NCBI GenBank assembly: GCA_038380435.1
Contig: JAWZYU010000004.1
Span: forward strand, 21,178,001-21,242,000
Source: Ryuthela nishihirai
Lineage: Eukaryota > Arthropoda > Arachnida > Araneae > Heptathelidae
Length of the DNA: 64,000 nt
Reading direction: 5' to 3'
Positions within the stretch are counted from its first letter, which is position 1; each line of letters opens with the position of its first letter. Below, piece by piece: positions 52,408 to 63,355 of this stretch. Below the pieces are notes generated by a model. It was not told the origin of the DNA, did no database searches, and saw only the letters and a program-made list of their open reading frames with translations. Both the position numbers and the translations under genes were made by a program.

Positions 52408-53032
52408 AACAGAAATATTGCGAGTACTAAAACTGATGTTTCTTATAGTAAAGAAGAGGAACATTCCTTACTTGAAATCATTCTAGCTTATTCCCCACAA
52501 TCTTAGTGGCCCATCTTCAGGAATACAACCTCTTGGCTGGCTACAAAGATAATCGAAAAACGTTTAAAAATTTTCTAGTAAAGGTTTTTTGTGTTCTATT
52601 TTATTCAAAAGGAATGTATACTTTCATAAATTTACATTACTGATAACAGAAATCACAATTCATACTAACTCTAATAGCATACGGAGAAAAGAGATTTTGG
52701 ATTCTGACTCATAAATAATGGAAGATAAATAATGGTTCATAAAAGTAACATATTATGAAAAGAATAATTCTAATAATTCACACGCAACTGCTGTAAAACG
52801 GAAAACAATTTAAAAATTAGGCTTAATTTTTTTAGATGAATGTAGTGGGATGCGAACCCACAAATTTCTAATAACAAGGGCCCGTGGAAGCCACTGAAAT
52901 GAAAAGAATTTTAATATAGCTTAAAATGTGTTTTTGGATCTATAAGCAGTTGTATGTGAATTATTAGTCTCTCCCTTTTTGCGTGATGGACTATAACAAT
53001 AACTACGCTTCTTAGTGACATAAACTATGTTA
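52408..53032. other. AT-rich DNA, nothing recognised
   Basis: No family repeat or protein-like frame. Confidence 0.4.
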
Positions 53033-53044
53033 CCTGTTCGAAGT

Positions 53045-53426
53045 GGGGCGGGGGTAACTAAGTCGGTAGCGCGCCAGGCTCGTAATCTGCAGTTATCAGG
53101 TTCGAGTCCCAGCTGGGTCAGCGTTGAGATTTATGTCCACAAAACTCCCCGCCCTGCCCACGGTCAGTAGGGGACATCAATGGGCTTGGAAAGACCACCG
53201 TCCGTCGGATGGGACATTAAGCCGTGACCCCGTGTGCGGGAGAACCATACCCTGTGCACGTTAAAGAACACACTGGATGGCCTTGACGGAAGGTACCATC
53301 TATCTCCTAACAGCTGTTCCAGTTGGTTCCCTCCCCCAACCTTTTCTGAGCCTTCGGGGTTCTTCTGACCTGGCCATTTAGCCCATTGGGTGCAAAAAAG
53401 TGCTGCTCAGAGGTAAAACAATCCAA
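53045..53426 (+). mobile_element. SINE-A copy
   Basis: TSD CCTGTTCGAAGT / CCTGCTCGAAGT at 53033-53044 and 53427-53438 (one change). Moderately diverged body. Confidence 0.95.
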
Positions 53427-54001
53427 CCTGCTCGAAGTACAAAAACCAAGTGATTCTTCTATTAATTCCGTGCCTGCTCTAATGGTTGGCGTATCTGACT
53501 ACTAAACCAGCGGACATGTCGCTGTGAATGTGCTTGAAAGATATATGAGAAACGAGGACAAGTACAATAGAGCTTCTAGGTTATCTCAGTCCTTTATGTA
53601 GGGCAGTACATTCTTATCTTTTTTAAATTTATTTTTTAATTTAGTTCTATAGATATGAATACACAGTATAGATTTCATAATTTTAAGAGTAGAAATCTTA
53701 ATTCTAACTCAGCAGCAGAGCCTCTGGCATGTAATTAAGACTCGTGTTCCACCCGACAAAGAAAATGTTTTTCACTAGTCGTAAAAGGAAATTCGCAGTG
53801 CAAAAAGATTTGCCACAAATTCTGGAAAATATCCCCTTAAATGCCCATTAGATATTAATGCATTAATCTACTCATTCGACAAATTTGGACTTATTTCGAT
53901 TATGTTCCATCGTTCCTTGATCGAACGCAGGAGAGCGTTCCTCGCAGATCATTTTTATGGCGTATTATGACGACTCTCCTGCAAAACTTTTGTGATAAGC
54001 A
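53427..54001. other. Unique DNA, possible tRNA-like fragment at 53468-53530
   Basis: 'GCTCTAATGGTTGGCGTATC' resembles an A-box region of a tRNA-derived head, but no B box follows. Remainder unremarkable. Confidence 0.35.
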
Positions 54002-54014
54002 GATACTTGGTGGG

Positions 54015-54272
54015 TTGGGTTGTTGGGTTGTTTTACCTCTGAGCGGCACTTTTTTTGCACACCATGGGCTAAATGGCCAGGTCACATTGATCCCGAAGGC
54101 TCAGAGAAGGTTGGGGAGGGACCCACTGGAATAGCTGTTGGGAGACAGATGGTAGCCTCCCGTCAAGGCCATCCAGCGTGTTCATTAACGTGCACAGGGT
54201 ATGGCTCTCCCGCACACGGGGCCACGGCTTAACGTCCCATCCGATGGACGGCGGCCTTTCCAAGTCCATCGG
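54015..54272 (-). mobile_element. 5'-truncated SINE-A with intact TSD
   Basis: Perfect 13-bp TSD GATACTTGGTGGG at 54002-54014 and 54273-54285. The copy stops at TTTCCAAGTCCATCG, lacking ~125 bp of head. Confidence 0.95.
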
Positions 54273-54280
54273 GATACTTG

Positions 54281-54640
54281 GTGGGGAGTCGCAAATAACA
54301 GAGGTGAGTGGGGTGGGGAGTCGCAAATAACAGAGGTGAGTGGTAGGGTTTCTGTACTCGATTCGACTCGACTCGGACTCGTCGAGTATTTGGGTAGTTA
54401 CTCGGATTCGGTTATTGGATATTATCGGTTATTGGTTATTGGTTATTGAATATTATTGTTATCGGATTCGGTCTTGGATATTCGTATCCACTCACTGAGT
54501 GGAAGCGAATATCCAAGGTGAGTTAATGTGAATAACTGAGGTGAGTGGATACGAATAGTAAGGGTCGCGAATAACAATTGGGAGCCGCGAATAACCAAAT
54601 GGAGAAGTAGCGAATGAGAGAGAAGCGAATAGCAAAAATA
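54281..54640. repeat. Irregular short-repeat block
   Basis: GGGGAGTCGCAAATAACAG..AGGTGAGTGG occurs twice at 54284-54342. It is followed by GACTC-type repeats (54358-54385), GGTTATTGG repeats (54400-54460), an 11-bp inverted repeat TTGGATATTCG / CGAATATCCAA (54473-54483, 54508-54518) and scattered CGAATAAC units. Confidence 0.85.
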
Positions 54641-55880
54641 CACTACAAAGAATTTTCCCTCGAATAACTGCCCATTATTTTGTTATATAACCTTAAACTC
54701 AAGTCCAAACTTATTGTGCTATTAAGATGATCGTGTAGTAATAAATTCTATGCGTTTTGGAATTGATATGAATTTTCCTTTCAGTGGTCGTGCTGTGCTT
54801 GAATCCCGACACTCTGCGTACTGTTTTGTTGTCTGCTGAAGCGCTGGGAATGATCGATGGAGGAGAGTACATCTTCTTCAGCCTTGAACTCTTCACCAGG
54901 TAATCTCATTTCCACCGCATTTCGTAGCTTCTTAAACACCGAAACTTTACAGACAGGCTTTACTTTTAGATGAACAGAAACCTTCTCTTCAGATCTTTTA
55001 GCAAACCTATTCAAAACTCTTTAGTTCCAACCAAAGTTAATTGCCGTTAACAATACTTTTCAAGTGACTTTTCTGATTATTTGCATTAATGAAATGCTTT
55101 ATCTGCAAATGGGAAATGAACTCATCGATAATTGAACTTTACCCAGAACGAAATAAATTATGAGATTTGAAATTTTCAGTGGTAATACTCCTACGCAATT
55201 GATGAGGCAAATAGTTTAGATTTAGAAAATGTTTCAAGTTAATAATAATAATAATTTATTTCATGCAAGGGGGTTACAGTAAAGCCAAGATACAGGTAAT
55301 TTTGGATAGTAATTTAAAAGTGCAAGTGGCTGGATGTCCCAGTACATTTCAGAAAATTTGTTTTAATAACTTCTTTTTATTCATATGAATAGATTCGAAT
55401 AATGGCGGCTGAATTAATTTCCCTTTATATTAAAAAGAACGTTTACAATTCATTAATCAATGCATTGCAGTGAAGTTTATATTTTAAAGGTAACTAAATT
55501 CTTTTTTAAATAAAATTGTTTCAATCCTCGTTTCTGGTTTTCGTATAAAATATAAAATAATGCATAGACCAGTCTTACAATTAGACGCATCACAGACTCT
55601 AATTGGCGAAAAACAACTATAAGAGAAAACGTCATTCTTACTTATAAGGGAATTATTATAAAGTGTCTTAGCTTACTCCAGCGTAAATCTCTCAAATTGA
55701 AATAGTAATAATTTACAAATATATATGACAGAAAAATATGTGGATCCATAAAAACTATGATAATAGCATAATAGATTATAATTGATCAAACAATTTTTAA
55801 TTATCTGAATAAGTTTAATTTGACTTACTTAAATTTTCCACTGTTAAGCTCAACTGTAGTTCTCAGTTCTGGGATCCCAT
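54641..55880. other. AT-rich DNA, nothing firm
   Basis: A TAA/AAT microsatellite lies at 55241-55255. The text after it (ATTTATTTCATGCAAGGGGGTTACAGT) resembles an A/T-rich LINE 3' end similar in style to 42790-42830, but I cannot align it securely. Confidence 0.35.
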
Positions 55881-55899
55881 GATGCGGAGCTGAACAGAA

Positions 55900-56250
55900 T
55901 TAGTCATTGATGATGACTACATTGGGTCCGATGACGTCCTAAATCCCATGAGGTTTCCCTGGATCTGTTCTGTGCATCATTGATTTTAGGAATCATTTCA
56001 ATCAATAATCTGCAGAAGCGAGATCTGGAGAATGTGGTTGGCCATGTCTGAGTGTTGCTTCTAATGATTATTCGATCATGAAAAGCATCGGTTATCACTG
56101 CTCGTACTATCTTTGCAATATATGTATAAAGTTGCACCGTATTGCAAAATATCATATTGCTGGAGCGAAGATATTACATTTATCAAAGAAAAAATGGTTA
56201 TTGGTTACCGTTACAACTTTAGATTCCATTACAGTGGGTCCTCCGGAAAC
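55900..56250 (-). pseudogene. Possible DDE transposase relic (IS630/Tc1/mariner type)
   Basis: Minus strand: 'LQYGATLYI' (compare FQQDGAPPHI), then in another frame 'VRAVITDAFHDRIIIRSNTQ' and 'TWP', then 'HSPDLASADY' (compare WPPRSPDLxPxDF). Three adjacent motifs in the right order across two frameshifts favour a transposase C-terminal half. The remainder at 56660-57240, beyond a SINE, may be its N-terminal part but is not recognisable to me. Confidence 0.5.
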
Positions 56251-56265
56251 GTAATGAACGAGCTT

Positions 56266-56647
56266 GGGTTGGGTTGTTTTACTTCTGAGCGGCACTTTTT
56301 TGCACACCATGGGCTAAATGGCCAGGTCACATGGACCCCGAAGGCTCAGAGAAGGTTGGGGGAACCTACTGGAACAGCTGTTGGGAGACAGATGGTAGCC
56401 TCCCGTCAAGGTCATCCAGCGTGTTCTTTAACGTGCACAGGGTATGGTTCTCCCGCACACGGGGTCACGACTTAACGTCCCATCCGACGGACGGTGGCCT
56501 TTCCAAGCCCATTGGTATCCCCTACTGACCGTGGGCAGGGCGGGGAATTTTGCGGAGATAAATCTCAACGCTGACCCAGCTGGGACTCGAACCTGGGAAC
56601 TACAGATTACGAGCCTGGCGCGCTACCGACTGAGCCACCCCCGCCCC
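56266..56647 (-). mobile_element. SINE-A copy
   Basis: Perfect 12-bp TSD ATGAACGAGCTT at 56254-56265 and 56648-56659. Lacks ~10 bp near GGGGACCCACTGG. Confidence 0.96.
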
Positions 56648-56659
56648 ATGAACGAGCTT

Positions 56660-57240
56660 GTAAATCCAGCCAATTTATGACCTTGGAATACACTCGAACA
56701 CGTGAGTCTGTTTCCACCACGTTTACACTATTACGAGTGTTGATCGATCCACGAAGTAGAACACGAGCTTTAGAGTCCATCGAATGCTCTCTGGCCATCT
56801 GTACTACAGTTGAACTCCAGCATGAAATTCTAGAGCAAAATTCACCCGTGTTTGACATTCTGCTAATTGAAGATATTGAACGCAAGTTATGCTATGTTGG
56901 AATTAATGTAAGCTCTTCCGCATCACTTGCCAGGCACTCGCGTGGGACAGTCCAATGTACTTATAACCTGATGGCTACCTCATTCAACATATGGATTGGC
57001 ATTAGCGGGATAATTTTTTCGACTGTATGTGCGATATCAGACAAACACGACGGATGCATCGATTACCGAACCTGTTCTATCAAATATATTTATCATAGTT
57101 CGTAATCTTTCTTTTTTCTGTGGTATACCAGTCTCACATCGGTAACATCAAAATGCAGCAGCTGCATCGGTGTCGCAGTAATATAGTATTGCATTATCTC
57201 GATTCTCATGCGAAGCTTCAGCTGGTTATTGAACATCTCG
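56660..57240. other. Open frames of unknown origin
   Basis: Plus frame 56677-57105 (142 codons) and minus frame ending 56607 overlap. On the minus strand 'RTMINIFDRTGSV' near 57090 is reminiscent of a transposase helix-turn-helix, which would fit the relic at 55.9-56.2 kb. Weak. Confidence 0.3.
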
Positions 57241-57412
57241 AGCGATGACTGGATGGAAAATCTTGAGCTAATTCTTATACCGGCAATAGCAATTTCTGTA
57301 TCCTTTTTTATTTACATAAATTAAGTAATTGAAATTTTTTTAAATATACGAAATTTTTTTCAGACTCCTCATAATATCTAAAGTAGATATGCAAATTATC
57401 ATTCCTATACGA

Positions 57413-57798
57413 GGGGCGGGGGTGGCTCAGTCGGTAGCGCGCCAGGCTCGTAATCTGTAGTTCCCAGGTTCGAATCCCAGCTGGGTCAGCGTTGAGATTT
57501 ATCTCCGCAAAATTCCCCGCCCTGCCCACGGTCAGTAGGGGACACCGATGGGCTTGGAAAGGCTGTCGTCCGTCGGATGGGACGTTAAGCCGTGGTCCGT
57601 GTGCGGGAGAGCCATACCCTGTGCACGTTAAAGAACACGCTGGATGGCCTTGACGGGAGACTACCATCTGTCTCCCAACAGCTATTCCAGTGGGTCCCCT
57701 CCCCCAACCTTCTCTGAGCCTTCGGGGTCCATGTGACCTGGCCATTTAGCCCATGGTGTGCAAAAAGTGCCGCTCAGAGGTAAAACAACCCAACACAA
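57413..57798 (+). mobile_element. SINE-A copy
   Basis: TSD ATTCCTATACGA / ATTCCTGTACGA at 57401-57412 and 57799-57810 (one change). Confidence 0.95.
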
Positions 57799-57810
57799 AT
57801 TCCTGTACGA

Positions 57811-58351
57811 TTACTTGCCTTTGAAATAATCACGCTAGAGTACACCAAGTAACATTGTAATTCCTTAATAGCTTTCTAGGCCATTTAATGATTAGCGCTT
57901 AGTGTCTGACATATTGCAGATGGCTGACAGTTTATGAGTTTTGTTTCACTCTTTACTTTTTCCAGAAGCCTGATTAAAGGCTGGTGGAAATAATTAGCAT
58001 TAGTTTCTTTTTCTCTTTAAGTGCAGAGAGCACAAAAAGTACCAGAATATTTGCAAATGCAGTTCATTAATCTTTAAAACTTCGCTCGATACTATTTTGA
58101 TTGCACAGTTCAGTAGAGCCTCCGAAGAATATGGCCTTTGAGGAATTTGCCATGCACGTATATATAATAGAATGTTCAACTCAACGAAATATTTATCTAG
58201 ATGGCTTTAGATGACCTCTTTGTTCATACTTAGCAAAAGGTCAAATTAACCTCTGATACTGGGAATCATAATATTTAGAATGTGCTTTTGAAATCTGAAA
58301 CAACAGCATGAACACGGATTAACATAAAGTCTATTAATTAATATTGTTGTT
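57811..58351. other. AT-rich DNA, nothing recognised
   Basis: No family repeat or protein-like frame. Confidence 0.4.
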
Positions 58352-58727
58352 TGGGTTGTTTTACCTCTGAGCGGCACTTTTTTGCACACCATGGGCTAAA
58401 TGGTCAGGTCACATGGACCCCGAAGGCTCAGAGAAGGTTGGTGGAGGGGACCCACTGGGACACCTGTTGGAAGACAGATGGTAGCCTGCCGTCAAGGCCA
58501 TTATGTTCTTTAACGTGCACAGGGTATGGCTCTCCCGCACACGGGGCCACGGCTTAACGTCTCATCCGACGGACAGCGGCCTTTCCAAGCCCATCGGTGT
58601 CCCCTACTGACTGTGGGCAGGCGGGGAATTTTGCGGAGATAAATCTCAACGCTGACCCAGCTGGGACTCAAACCTGGGAACTACAGATTACGAGCCTGGC
58701 GCGCTACCGACTGAGCCACCCCCGCCC
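58352..58727 (-). mobile_element. SINE-A copy
   Basis: Full length with a small deletion at the CCAGCG segment. AATTAATATTGT occurs just left (58335-58346) and again ~18 bp beyond the head (58747-58758), so extra non-SINE bases may sit between head and TSD. Confidence 0.92.
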
Positions 58728-60073
58728 CCCAGATGATATTCCTTTGAATTAATATTGTAATAATTATTTAATGGTGATATAATAATTAATATTATATACA
58801 AAATGATATCAAATTAAAACCTGGCCAGTTTAGTTCTCTATTTTTTTTTAATTCCTGACCGGTTCTCCCCAAAACAACAACTGATCTAACAAATGAAGAA
58901 ATATTAATATATATTGTATATATGTCTATTACGATTTAAACAGAATAATTTGATATACTTTTAAAGTCGGACAATTAGACCTACTTTTGATTCGTAATCT
59001 TTTCGTTTCCTACTTTCAATTCAAAATTCTTTGCTTCTTATGACGAGAAATTATCAGCTAGAGCAACAGCAAAAAAAAGACAAAAACTTCCTCCTTCACA
59101 CAATTAACACTTGCCAAGATTTCGAAATGTGAAAAACCCTTCTGTACCAAAGCTTTCGTTTCCGGATGCTCCTTCGACGAAGACGGAATGCTTCCTCTTT
59201 TTTTTCTTAGCGAAAATGATTGAGAAAATTCTTTTCTTCTTCTGTCCTAACAACCCCAATTGTCTCCAAGGCTCACCTTTCGGACATGCCACCGTTTTCA
59301 CATATTATATATATTTGTCTAAGAAGCAAGAGAGATAGATCTCCTCTCCAACATACCTCAATCTTTTCAAGCATCTGGGAATCCTCTTGGAGATTCCGTA
59401 CCCTTGGCAACCACCATCTTCCCTACGGAATTTCAGAGATTTCGGGAAAAGAACGAGCTTTCCCCCATCCGAATCGCTTGCCGAGTCCATGCAATGATTG
59501 ATGTGCACCGTTACAGCATCACGAAACTGTCTAACACCGCATTAAGCCTATGTTTCCTTTTTTTATTTTCTGCTTTCAGTACTGAGCTTTCACGAGTTAC
59601 GTTACCCTAGTCTTCGCTTCACCCTGTAGTTCCGTTTCTCTGTAAAGAGAGAGCTTATGCAGCGAAGCGACTACTGCAGGAGAATACCGAAGATTAACCT
59701 AGTTGCATCTTCCGTCTTTCACATACAACGATTTTTTACTAAAAAGAACAATTCCCATCAAAATTATTTTTCCCGTGTTCCTGTATTCTTATTTCCCGAT
59801 CGATTTTCTAATCTCTTCGTTGCTTTTTATCATACAAATATCCTTAAATTCCTTGATCTTTTTTTAGAAACGGTCGAAGTCTATCTTTTAAGATAAATCT
59901 TTTGTTTTCATAATTTTCTATAAAAAACAAAAATATGTATTTTAGTTCATACTGCTTGTCATTTGTCGTTAATTATATAAAATGTTTTATTTCTAACTTA
60001 TATCCAATCCCACTTTTCTCCATGCAGTCCCAATGATCAAATTTCTGGAGAATTTTTGAGCAATGAAAATTCA
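58728..60073. other. Repeat-poor DNA, no gene recognised
   Basis: Overlapping frames at 59104-59610 occur on both strands with no domain. 59110-59600 is slightly GC-richer. Confidence 0.4.
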
Positions 60074-60081
60074 GATTAGAT

Positions 60082-60451
60082 CAGAGGTTCCCAAACTTAT
60101 TTATCCTACTGCCCCCTTTTCAGAAAAAAATTACTCAGCGCCCCCCTGGAAATCTACCTTCTTTAAGCGAACAAACAGAAAGATGCAGTGACAAATTTGT
60201 GTTCTTTTATGTATCTATAATTCTACCTACATCCTACAACATAGTAAGGAAAGATGTTGTAAATAAGACACCTTGAAGCTTGAAATTATAAAATTATTTA
60301 TTAAAATCAACCATAGTAACATTCGACTTTAACTCTATGTTATACAACAGATGAAACATGTACGATGTAATTGCACCCGAGGCTACTACCGACCCTCTGG
60401 ATCTTTTCAGCGCCCCACAGGGGGCGGTATCGCCCACTTTGGGAAACATTG
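60082..60451. mobile_element. Non-autonomous hAT element (MITE)
   Basis: 370 bp with imperfect terminal inverted repeats: CAGAGGTTCCCAAACTT at the left, and CAATGTTTCCCAAAGTG read inward from the right. An identical 8-bp duplication GATTAGAT lies at 60074-60081 and 60452-60459. Subterminal GCGCCCCCCTGG (left) and CCACAGGGGGCGGTAT (right) are also inverted. 8-bp TSD and CAG-GGTTCCCAAACT ends are diagnostic of hAT. No transposase. Confidence 0.95.
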
Positions 60452-60588
60452 GATTAGATGATTGTGTTCCTTTCTCATGACATCTCGCCTTCCCACATCT
60501 TCTCAGCAGAAAATTAAACTGACAGGCTTCTCTCAAACCACCTTGGCAAGTGGACTTCTTGAAGACATTTTATTTGCATTTTAATGTA

Positions 60589-60795
60589 CAGTCGCTCAAA
60601 AAAATATCCGAACACTATGGTTAATTACAGAATTCAGATCTGGCAACGATTTCTTTTAGAAATTAGTGATCTGTCAAACTTTGTGTACTGTACACGAAGG
60701 TTGCCAGATCAGTAATTTCTAAAAAAAACGTTGCCAGATATTTTTCATTAATTTTTTAATCAGCTATAGTGTTCGGATATTTTTTTGAGCGACTG
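60589..60795. mobile_element. Pal-1 MITE, full-length diverged copy
   Basis: TA at 60587-60588 and 60796-60797. The centre is altered to TTTGTGTACTGTACACGAAG and the left arm lacks ~11 bp (AATTCAGATCTGG). Confidence 0.93.
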
Positions 60796-60797
60796 TA

Positions 60798-61405
60798 TCT
60801 TGTACCTTTTATTTCTCTTGTAAAGAGGGAAGAGCTGTTTTACTTCGCTAGCATCATCAGCTTTTTCTTTCTCCAAACTTCATCCCACCCGATTGCGATG
60901 CTTCTTAGCGGCTGCATACTTCGATACTTCGATATTGATTACCAAATTGCTTTTGGTAAGCGCCTACTGCAGAACTTAATCGACAGAGAACCACCAAAGT
61001 GTTTTGAGATATGTTTGTGTTCGACCAATTATAGCAAAATATAAAATAAATTGTGACCATTTCCTAAAAACCCTTTTACCGCAAACCATCTACGCGAACA
61101 TAAAACGAAAACATGTAACGTTAGAAACCGAAACAAATTTCTGACGCCAGTTTACGAAAATGACAACTGTCTCCTAAAATGTGAGTACTGTTTAAATAAT
61201 ATTTCCTACAGCAACTTTGGTTTGACAGAAATGACCGTCTTTATTATGTATAATATTATGCCTGCTTTTAAAAAATTGCGCTATTCTAGAAGAACATAAA
61301 TTTAATATAAATTTTCAGAGTGTTTTGTAGCTTTCAATTCCTAAAGCATTAAGAGGTTCCTGTTGGCGAGATATTCGTAAATCTTTTCTCTTTGGTTTTG
61401 CGCAG
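60798..61405. other. Noncoding sequence upstream of the candidate exon
   Basis: AT-rich; a pyrimidine-rich run TCTTTTCTCTTTGGTTTTGCGCAG ends at 61405 and could be a 3' splice site. Quoted bases are from 61382 on; nothing else stands out. Confidence 0.4.
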
Positions 61406-61598
61406 CGAGCAGCGTCTTCGGAAGCCATGGTATCAGAAAACATCAAGTGCCGCAGAGAACCTCCTGGCTCGCAAAGCGTACGCCTCGGTGCTGCAGTTGA
61501 GTGGGAAGCAACCTCGCACTCCGGGATACCTGGACTTCGTGCGAGCAGTGAAAGCGACTGCGAAGGAAGAATTCGGATTCGATTATGGACAAGAGGAG
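61406..61598 (+). CDS. Candidate internal exon of an unidentified host gene
   Basis: 193 bp between a good acceptor (pyrimidine tract then GCAG at 61402-61405) and a strong donor (GAG|GTGAGT, GT at 61599-61600). The first base completes a split codon, then 64 codons are open to the donor: EQRLRKPWYQKTSSAAENLL, then ..ARKAYASVLQLSGKQPRTPG.., then ..YLDFVRAVKATAKEEFG.. and FDYGQEE. The peptide has balanced, soluble composition with helix-like spacing and no low complexity. I do not recognise the protein. No matching neighbouring exon is visible within the window. It is flanked by MITEs on the left and a LINE fragment ~90 bp to the right. Confidence 0.5.
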
Positions 61599-61689
61599 GT
61601 GAGTGGTGAAACCTCACAGAGTTTCCTTCTTAATATTATACCCTCTTTGGAATATTAAGGAAATTTTTTCATACTTTCGATATCTAAAG

Positions 61690-62229
61690 TCTCGAACTAG
61701 TATTTGATTGTGATGTTTATCAGTTGTTTGGAACCAGTTTTTGAGGTTAGAAAGAAAAGTGTTAATGTCCGAGCTTGCTGATCCGTAAATAGCAAGTAAA
61801 TTGATAGTTAAATTATCCTTGTAGATATTTATATTCAGTTTTTCAGAAGGAATCACAAGCGAAGGTATCGTTTTAACTAATAATGTGTCGCGGAAGAAAA
61901 GTAGAATCCCATGTTCAAACGGACTAAGAGTTCTGGAAAAAGTTGATTTAAATTTTCTAGATTGAACAATGGAGCATCCGTGCTGAGGATATTAGTTTCT
62001 GTCAATATAATAATATCTAAAAAATTCAAAATATCTTTAAGATAAACACAGAGAGTATCCCAGTTTTTCTTTTTAGACTTCGAATGTTCACATGCAGAAA
62101 GCTTAAATGTTCATCAGATTCATAACACAGTTTACTAGTCAAGAACCATTTCTTAACTTCTTCATAGTCGCACAGAACATTTTCGTTGTGATCAAATGTT
62201 GGTAAGTCATCAAAATGAAAAGTCTCCAT
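61690..62229 (-). pseudogene. LINE ORF2 fragment, endonuclease N-terminal part
   Basis: Minus strand. An ATG at 62229 opens 'METFHFDDLPTFDHNENVLC', then 'LSFLHVNIRSLKRK' (the N-terminal beta-strand motif of APE-type LINE endonucleases), frameshifts, and farther on 'NLTINLLAIYGSASSDINTF' and 'HNQILVRDF' (family GDFN changed to RDF). Sequence of this kind ends near 61680, so the rest of the endonuclease and the whole RT are absent. Confidence 0.8.
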
Positions 62230-62274
62230 GACAGAAAAAAAAATAGAAGAGCATATAAGTAAGATGTTTCCCGT

Positions 62275-63355
62275 TTAAAATTGATCGAAATTCGTGAGCA
62301 TATCAATTCGAATTACGCTGTCACCATCAGATTTTCTCATCATGATTTTTCCGTTCCGAAACCAGAGCTATTTAAAATTTTTCGATTTGGCCAGGCACCT
62401 CGCTTTCCAGAAAATTCTCTGTTCATTGGAGTTAAATTTTCGTTTAGATACACTGGCGTTTTTTTAGCGTCATCAATAACGTTACTGGCAAAGATTTTCG
62501 ATTTCTTTTTTGACATCCATTGTTCACGTTCGTTTCTAGATTTAAATTGGGCAATAATCGCAGGTGTTTATTTCTTGTTCCTTGTTGGCAGTCTATGTAA
62601 GGCTTCAAGTTGATCAATGTTAAAATTAATTATATCCAGCGTTTCTGCAACATTGATCATTATCTGATTTAGATTTTCTTTCTCATCCTGGTCGTCCATT
62701 GGAATGCCATGTATCTCGATATTTCGGTTTCTGCCGTATTGTTCAAGATCATTAATTTGCAGCTTTAGAGCCGTATTCTCTTGAGTGAGATCTGCACATG
62801 TAGTTTCAATGGTAGCCAGCTTATTCATAGTGTCTAGTTGAGTCGCTTCATAGTCGTGAAATTTATTCAATAGTGTATCATATTGAGATGAGAAAAATCT
62901 ACTGAATGTCTTAAGTCTATCATTTCGTTTCTTAAGTGCGTTATTTCATTTAGTAACATTTGAAAGTTTCTAGCTTCTTGTTGCACCGAAGACGGGGGCC
63001 GTATACTATTAGAGTTACAGCCTTCTCCAGGTGTCTTAAAGGAGCGGTGACCCAAGGATGTCTCCTGGCTAAAGTCACTGTTGTTATTCGATGTCGGTGA
63101 GGGTGATACACGTGTGTTATTCTTTAGAGGCGTATTGTCTCTGTTTTCTTTATCTGAAACGGGTCGGTTGTTTGTCCTGCTTAATTTGCAGTCAGTACAG
63201 AGCCACGTTTTTTTCTTCTCTTGAGTCATCTTTTTATAGTTTCTCTCCGTTGTGCCAGAGCACCCAAAATGCAGTTTCCCTTTGCATCCACTGCATAGGA
63301 TATTGTCGGCATTAGGAGCAATTGTTTCTCCACAGCTGTAACACATTGAATTCAT
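62275..63355 (-). pseudogene. LINE ORF1 (PHD-type finger, coiled coil, RRM-like), frameshifted
   Basis: Begins at an ATG at 63355. N-terminal Cys/His cluster CYSCGETIAPNADNILCSGC..HFGC..WLCTDCK (residues ~5-57) is a PHD-like zinc finger found in ORF1 of CR1/jockey-type LINEs. A polar Ser/Asn-rich linker follows, then a helical region (MLNEITHLRNEMIDLRHSVD). After a frameshift comes a coiled coil (62568-62870), 'NIEIHGIPMDDQDEKENL', then another frame 'AIIAQFKSRNEREQWMSKKK', 'YLNENLTPMNREF', and finally 'FRNGKIMMRKSDGDSVIRI' to a stop near 62276. At least three frame changes; non-functional. Confidence 0.85.

Noticed and set aside
56677..57105. 142-codon host gene
   Set aside because: Overlaps open frames on the other strand that look more like a transposase relic, and shows no recognisable domain or splice context.
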